A stretch of 64,000 nt of DNA, taken from assembly GCA_965116695.1 (NCBI GenBank), contig OZ220706.1:4526001-4590000 (forward strand), in the 5' to 3' direction. Below, one piece after another: positions 60,776-64,000 of the stretch. How positions within the stretch are numbered: position 1 is the stretch's first letter; every line of letters begins with the position of its first letter. The notes beneath the pieces are model-generated. The model saw only the letters and a list, made by a program, of their open reading frames with translations, was not told the DNA's origin and searched no databases. The DNA comes from JAJDTT01 sp965116695 (GTDB taxonomy: Bacteria > Acidobacteriota > UBA6911 > RPQK01 > JAJDTT01). A program made the translations under genes and the position numbers.

Positions 60776-62254
60776 ATGAACTTACCTGAAGGTCTCCGGT
60801 TTCCGGGACCCAATTCCATTTCCCGGCGGCAGCTTCTGGCCCGGTCCGGACTCGGATTCGGCAGCATCGCCCTGACCGGCCTCCTGGATTCCGAGAACCT
60901 CCTGGGAACTCCGGCGCTGGACAAGCCTGGGCGGCCCTACATGGACCTCAAGCCGCGGAAAGGCCACTTTCCGGGTCCGGCCAAGGCGGTGATCCAACTG
61001 GTCCAGAACGGCGGGCCCAGCCAGATGGATCTGTTCGACCCCAAGCCGGAGCTCACCAGGAGAGCCGGCCAGCCCCATCCCGACGGCGTCGAGATCCACC
61101 AGCCCAACAACCTGAACATCCTCATGCCCTGCCCCTACGAGTTCAAGAAACACGGGCAGTCGGGCATGGAGATTTCGGAGGTGCTGCCCCACCTGAGCGG
61201 CATGGCCGACGAACTCTGCATGGTCCGGTCCATGTACTCGGTGCACAACAACCATCCCGAGGGGCTCAACAACCTCCTTACCTCGCAGATCTTTCCGGGC
61301 CGGCCGGTGATGGGCTCCTGGATCAGCTACGCCCTGGGAACCGAGAACCAGAACCTTCCTGCCTATGTCGTGCTCCGGGCCCCGGAGGGGTACAGCGTCA
61401 GCGGCAAGATCCTCTGGTCCAGCGGCTGGCTCCCGGCCCTCTACCAGGGGGTCGAGTTCAGCTCCATCGGAACCCCCGTGCATCACCTCCAGCAGGAGGT
61501 CCCCCTGCCGCCGGGGGTGCAGCGGCAGAGCCTCGATCTGCTGTCGAAGCTGAACAACCGGCACCTTCTGCATCACCCCGAGACGTCGGAGCTGGAGGCC
61601 CGAATCCAGAATTACGAGCTGGCAGCGCGGATGCAGTTGGCGGCGGCCGACGTCCTGGATCTTTCCCGGGAGTCGGAAGCCACCCGGAAGATGTACGGCC
61701 TGGACAACCCCATGACCGCTCCGTATGCGACCCGCTGCCTCATGGCCCGGCGCCTGGTGGAATCGGGAGTGCGGTTCGTGCAGGTCTTCTCGGGCAAGGG
61801 CCAACCCTGGGACAGCCACGACAACCTCAAGACCAACCTGGCCAGGATCTGCGCAAAGACGGACCAGCCGACGGCCGCGCTGATCAAGGACCTCAAGAGC
61901 CGGGGCCTGCTCGAGAGCACCGTCATCATGTGGGCCGGCGAGTTCGGCCGGCTTCCCACCACGCAGAACTCGGACGGGCGGGACCACAACCGCAACGCCT
62001 TCACCATCCTGTTCGCCGGTGGGGGCTTCAAGCCCGGCCTGACCTACGGCGCCACCGACGAGTTCGCTTACAAGGCGGTGGAGAACCGGGTCAGTTGCCC
62101 CGACATGCAGGCCACCTTGTACCGGTTGCTGGGGATCGACCACAGCCGGTTGACCTACCGCCACGGCGGCCGGGAGGAGACGCCCACCAACCTGGCCATC
62201 ACCGGCGCCAAGGTGGTGAACGACCTCATCGAGCACCCCCTTCCCGGAGCCTGA
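60776..62254 (+). CDS. DUF1501 domain-containing protein, Tat-exported
   Basis: 492 aa. Tat motif in SISRRQLLARSGLGFGSIALTGL. DUF1501 core: KAVIQLVQNGGPSQMDLFDPKPELTRRAGQPHP, HLSGMADELCMVRSMYSVHNNHPEGLNNLL, RLVESGVRFVQVFSGKGQPWDSHDNLKTN, and TVIMWAGEFGRLPTTQNSDGRDHNRNAFTILFAGGG. A sulfatase-superfamily-like fold; function unknown but nearly always encoded beside a Planctomycete-type cytochrome protein, as here (5 bases apart). Confidence 0.9.
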   Translation: MNLPEGLRFPGPNSISRRQLLARSGLGFGSIALTGLLDSENLLGTPALDKPGRPYMDLKPRKGHFPGPAKAVIQLVQNGGPSQMDLFDPKPELTRRAGQPHPDGVEIHQPNNLNILMPCPYEFKKHGQSGMEISEVLPHLSGMADELCMVRSMYSVHNNHPEGLNNLLTSQIFPGRPVMGSWISYALGTENQNLPAYVVLRAPEGYSVSGKILWSSGWLPALYQGVEFSSIGTPVHHLQQEVPLPPGVQRQSLDLLSKLNNRHLLHHPETSELEARIQNYELAARMQLAAADVLDLSRESEATRKMYGLDNPMTAPYATRCLMARRLVESGVRFVQVFSGKGQPWDSHDNLKTNLARICAKTDQPTAALIKDLKSRGLLESTVIMWAGEFGRLPTTQNSDGRDHNRNAFTILFAGGGFKPGLTYGATDEFAYKAVENRVSCPDMQATLYRLLGIDHSRLTYRHGGREETPTNLAITGAKVVNDLIEHPLPGA

Positions 62255-62259
62255 CCTCC

Positions 62260-64000
62260 ATGAGATCCGGACCGGGACTGCTGCGAGCGTTGCCGCTGCT
62301 TTTTTCCACCGTTCTGGCCGCCGCGCCGGGGCCCACCTTCGAAAAGGACGTGCTCCCCATCTTCACGGCCCATTGCTTCGCCTGCCACGGCGGCACCTCC
62401 ATGATCGGCCTGGACCTGCGCACGGCCCAGTCGGTGCTCAAGGGCTCCCACAACGGCACGGTCCTGGTGGAGGGGGACTCGGCCAAGAGTCTTCTGTACC
62501 AGAAGGTCTCGGCAAGGGAAATGCCCCCCAAGGCCTTCAACCTGGACCTGTCCCCAGCCCAGATCGACACCATAAAGAACTGGATCGAGGCGGGCGCGCC
62601 TCACGAGAAGGTCCAGCCCCTCCTGACTGCGGAACAGGTGGAGCGGTTCAATCACCAGGCGCTGCCCGTCTTCCAAGCCAAGTGCCTCGCCTGCCACGGT
62701 CAGGATCCCCCACCCGGAGGCCTGGATCTGAGGACGCTGGAGGCCACCCTCAAGGGGAGTGAAAACGGGCCCGTCGTGGTGGAGGGAGCGTCCGAGCTGA
62801 GCATCCTGATCCGCATGGTTTCCGCCGGGAGCATGCCCCCTCCGGGAGTCGGTTCCCCCCTCACCGAAGGGGAGATCGACACTCTTCGGGCCTGGATCGA
62901 TTCCTCCCGCTTCGGACCCGATCTCATCACTGAGGAGCGGGAGGCCTTCAGCGTCGCGGAAGCGCCTCCCATCACCGAGGAGGACCGGAGTTTCTGGGCC
63001 TTCCGCAAGCCGGAGGCCGCTCCGGTTCCTGACGTCCAGGGGCAGGATCGGGTGCGCACTCCCATCGACGCCTTCGTCCTGGCCAAGCTGGAAGCCAAGG
63101 GTCTGGGCCTCTCGCCTGGCCAGTCGCGGCCGACCCTGATGCGGCGCGCCTACTTCGATCTCACCGGCCTGCCTCCGACTCCGGCGGAGATGGAGAAGTT
63201 CCTTTCGGACACCCGGCCGGACGCTTACGAAAGGCTGGTGAACCGGCTCCTGGAGTCGCCCCACTACGGGGAGCGCTGGGGCCGCCACTGGCTGGACCTG
63301 ATGGGCTACACCGACATCACCGGATTCGACAACGATCTTCACACCACCAACCTCTTCGAGGGGATCTGGCGGTACCGGGACTGGGTGGTGGAGGCCCTCA
63401 ATCAGGACAAGCCGTATGACCGTTTCCTGACCGAGCAACTGGCCGGTGACGAGCTGGTCGATTGGCGGACCGCCCGGCAGTACACGCCGGAGACGGTCCG
63501 GCTCCTGACCGCCACCGGCTACATGCGCAGCAGCATGGACCGGACCGACTCGGACATCGTCAATCTTCCGGGCGAACGATACTCGGTCATTTTCGATCTG
63601 GTGGAGCGGGTCTCCACCGGGTTGTTGGGTCTCACCGCCGGCTGCGCCCGTTGCCATTCCCACAAGTTCGATCCCATTCCCCAGCGCGACTACTACCGGT
63701 TGATGGCCGTTTTCACCCCCGCCTTCAATCCCATGCGCTGGAAGCAGCCCAAGGACCGCTTCCTTCCCGACGTCTCCCGCGCCGAGCAGGAGGCCATCGA
63801 GCGGCACAACGCCGAGATCGACGCCCCCCAGACGAAGCTGAAGGAAAAGCTGGACGCCCTGCGCAGGCCTTACGAGGAGATGCTGCTGGACCGGAAGTTG
63901 GAACCGATCTCCGGTGAGATCCGCTCCGACGTGAAGACGGCGTGGCAGACCCCCGAAGAAAAGCGCAACGAGATTCAGAAATACCTGGCGGAGAAGTTCG
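62260..64000 (+). CDS. Planctomycete-type cytochrome c / DUF1549 / DUF1553 (PSD1) protein, 3' end outside window
   Basis: Open to the window edge (580 codons seen; full members run about 750-1000 aa). Signal LLRALPLLFSTVLAAAP, then two heme sites, CFACH (about 37) and CLACH (about 145), in cytochrome-C-like domains (MIGLDLRTAQSVLKGSHNGTVLVEGD repeated as GGLDLRTLEATLKGSENGPVVVEG). DUF1549 begins near 260 (TPIDAFVLAKLEAKGLGLSP, YFDLTGLPPTPAEMEKFL, ESPHYGERWGRHWLDL); a third CARCHSHKFDPI lies near 470. Exported electron-transfer or sugar-related complex with the DUF1501 partner. Confidence 0.9.
   Translation, partial: MRSGPGLLRALPLLFSTVLAAAPGPTFEKDVLPIFTAHCFACHGGTSMIGLDLRTAQSVLKGSHNGTVLVEGDSAKSLLYQKVSAREMPPKAFNLDLSPAQIDTIKNWIEAGAPHEKVQPLLTAEQVERFNHQALPVFQAKCLACHGQDPPPGGLDLRTLEATLKGSENGPVVVEGASELSILIRMVSAGSMPPPGVGSPLTEGEIDTLRAWIDSSRFGPDLITEEREAFSVAEAPPITEEDRSFWAFRKPEAAPVPDVQGQDRVRTPIDAFVLAKLEAKGLGLSPGQSRPTLMRRAYFDLTGLPPTPAEMEKFLSDTRPDAYERLVNRLLESPHYGERWGRHWLDLMGYTDITGFDNDLHTTNLFEGIWRYRDWVVEALNQDKPYDRFLTEQLAGDELVDWRTARQYTPETVRLLTATGYMRSSMDRTDSDIVNLPGERYSVIFDLVERVSTGLLGLTAGCARCHSHKFDPIPQRDYYRLMAVFTPAFNPMRWKQPKDRFLPDVSRAEQEAIERHNAEIDAPQTKLKEKLDALRRPYEEMLLDRKLEPISGEIRSDVKTAWQTPEEKRNEIQKYLAEKF

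Overview
The window is high-GC bacterial chromosome with short intergenic gaps. I infer an Acidobacteriota-like host, possibly a free-living or sponge/marine lineage, from gene families seen together: an Oar-like TonB-dependent receptor with an N-terminal carboxypeptidase-regulatory domain, a GWxTD protein, sulfatase-TPR and TMTC-like TPR proteins, DUF3179, SxtJ plus DUF5989, DUF1080, and a DUF1501 plus Planctomycete-type cytochrome (DUF1549/PSD1) pair. Planctomycetota is a weaker alternative. There is no rRNA, CRISPR array or recognisable transposase.

Layout. 1-3.5 kb: SDR oxidoreductase, an unknown protein, DUF3179 and a small secreted protein. 3.56-11.93 kb: a compact integrated element holding a broken tyrosine integrase, an HK97-type head module (capsid, prohead protease, connector/portal chimera, zinc-ribbon protein, large terminase, HNH nuclease), two odd class II tRNAs, a weak tRNA-Leu and small unknown genes. 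I see no tail, lysis or replication gene. 12-26.5 kb: YkuD transpeptidase and lipoprotein, alanyl-tRNA editing protein, secreted beta-propeller proteins, a threonine-dehydratase-like enzyme, a sialidase-like protein, TMTC-like, GWxTD, sulfatase-TPR and malate dehydrogenase. 26.6-31.1 kb: a degenerate patch with an orphan AbrB antitoxin, an antitoxin plus PIN stub, an Nramp-like transporter, a glycosidase-like remnant and a Fic protein. 31.4-35.9 kb: sialate O-acetylesterase, luciferase-like oxidoreductase and NodU/CmcH carbamoyltransferase. 36-37.8 kb: a VapC module and an RHH antitoxin with a broken toxin. 37.9-52.7 kb: mostly secreted or sugar-catabolic enzymes (mannonate-dehydratase-like, DUF1080, sugar isomerases, lactonase, sialidase-like, amidohydrolase) around the TonB receptor and the SxtJ/DUF5989 pair. 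53.3-58 kb: GntR (YtrA-type) regulator, ABC ATPase and two paralogous permeases. 58-64 kb: dimethylformamidase-like protein, nucleotidyltransferase, and the DUF1501/PSD1 pair that runs off the end.

How it fits together. The host genes suggest a heterotroph that scavenges complex carbohydrates: TonB uptake, then exported (often Tat-signalled) glycan-active enzymes, then cytosolic isomerases and dehydratases. The accessory layer is the tail-less head element at 3.6-11.9 kb plus a scatter of intact and broken toxin-antitoxin modules. The strongest oddities are the head element's gene order, which is reversed relative to usual HK97 phages although all head genes lie on one strand in a translationally coupled chain, its in-frame amber codons, its connector-portal fusion, and two tandem tRNAs that share one anticodon arm (AAG) on serine-type bodies.
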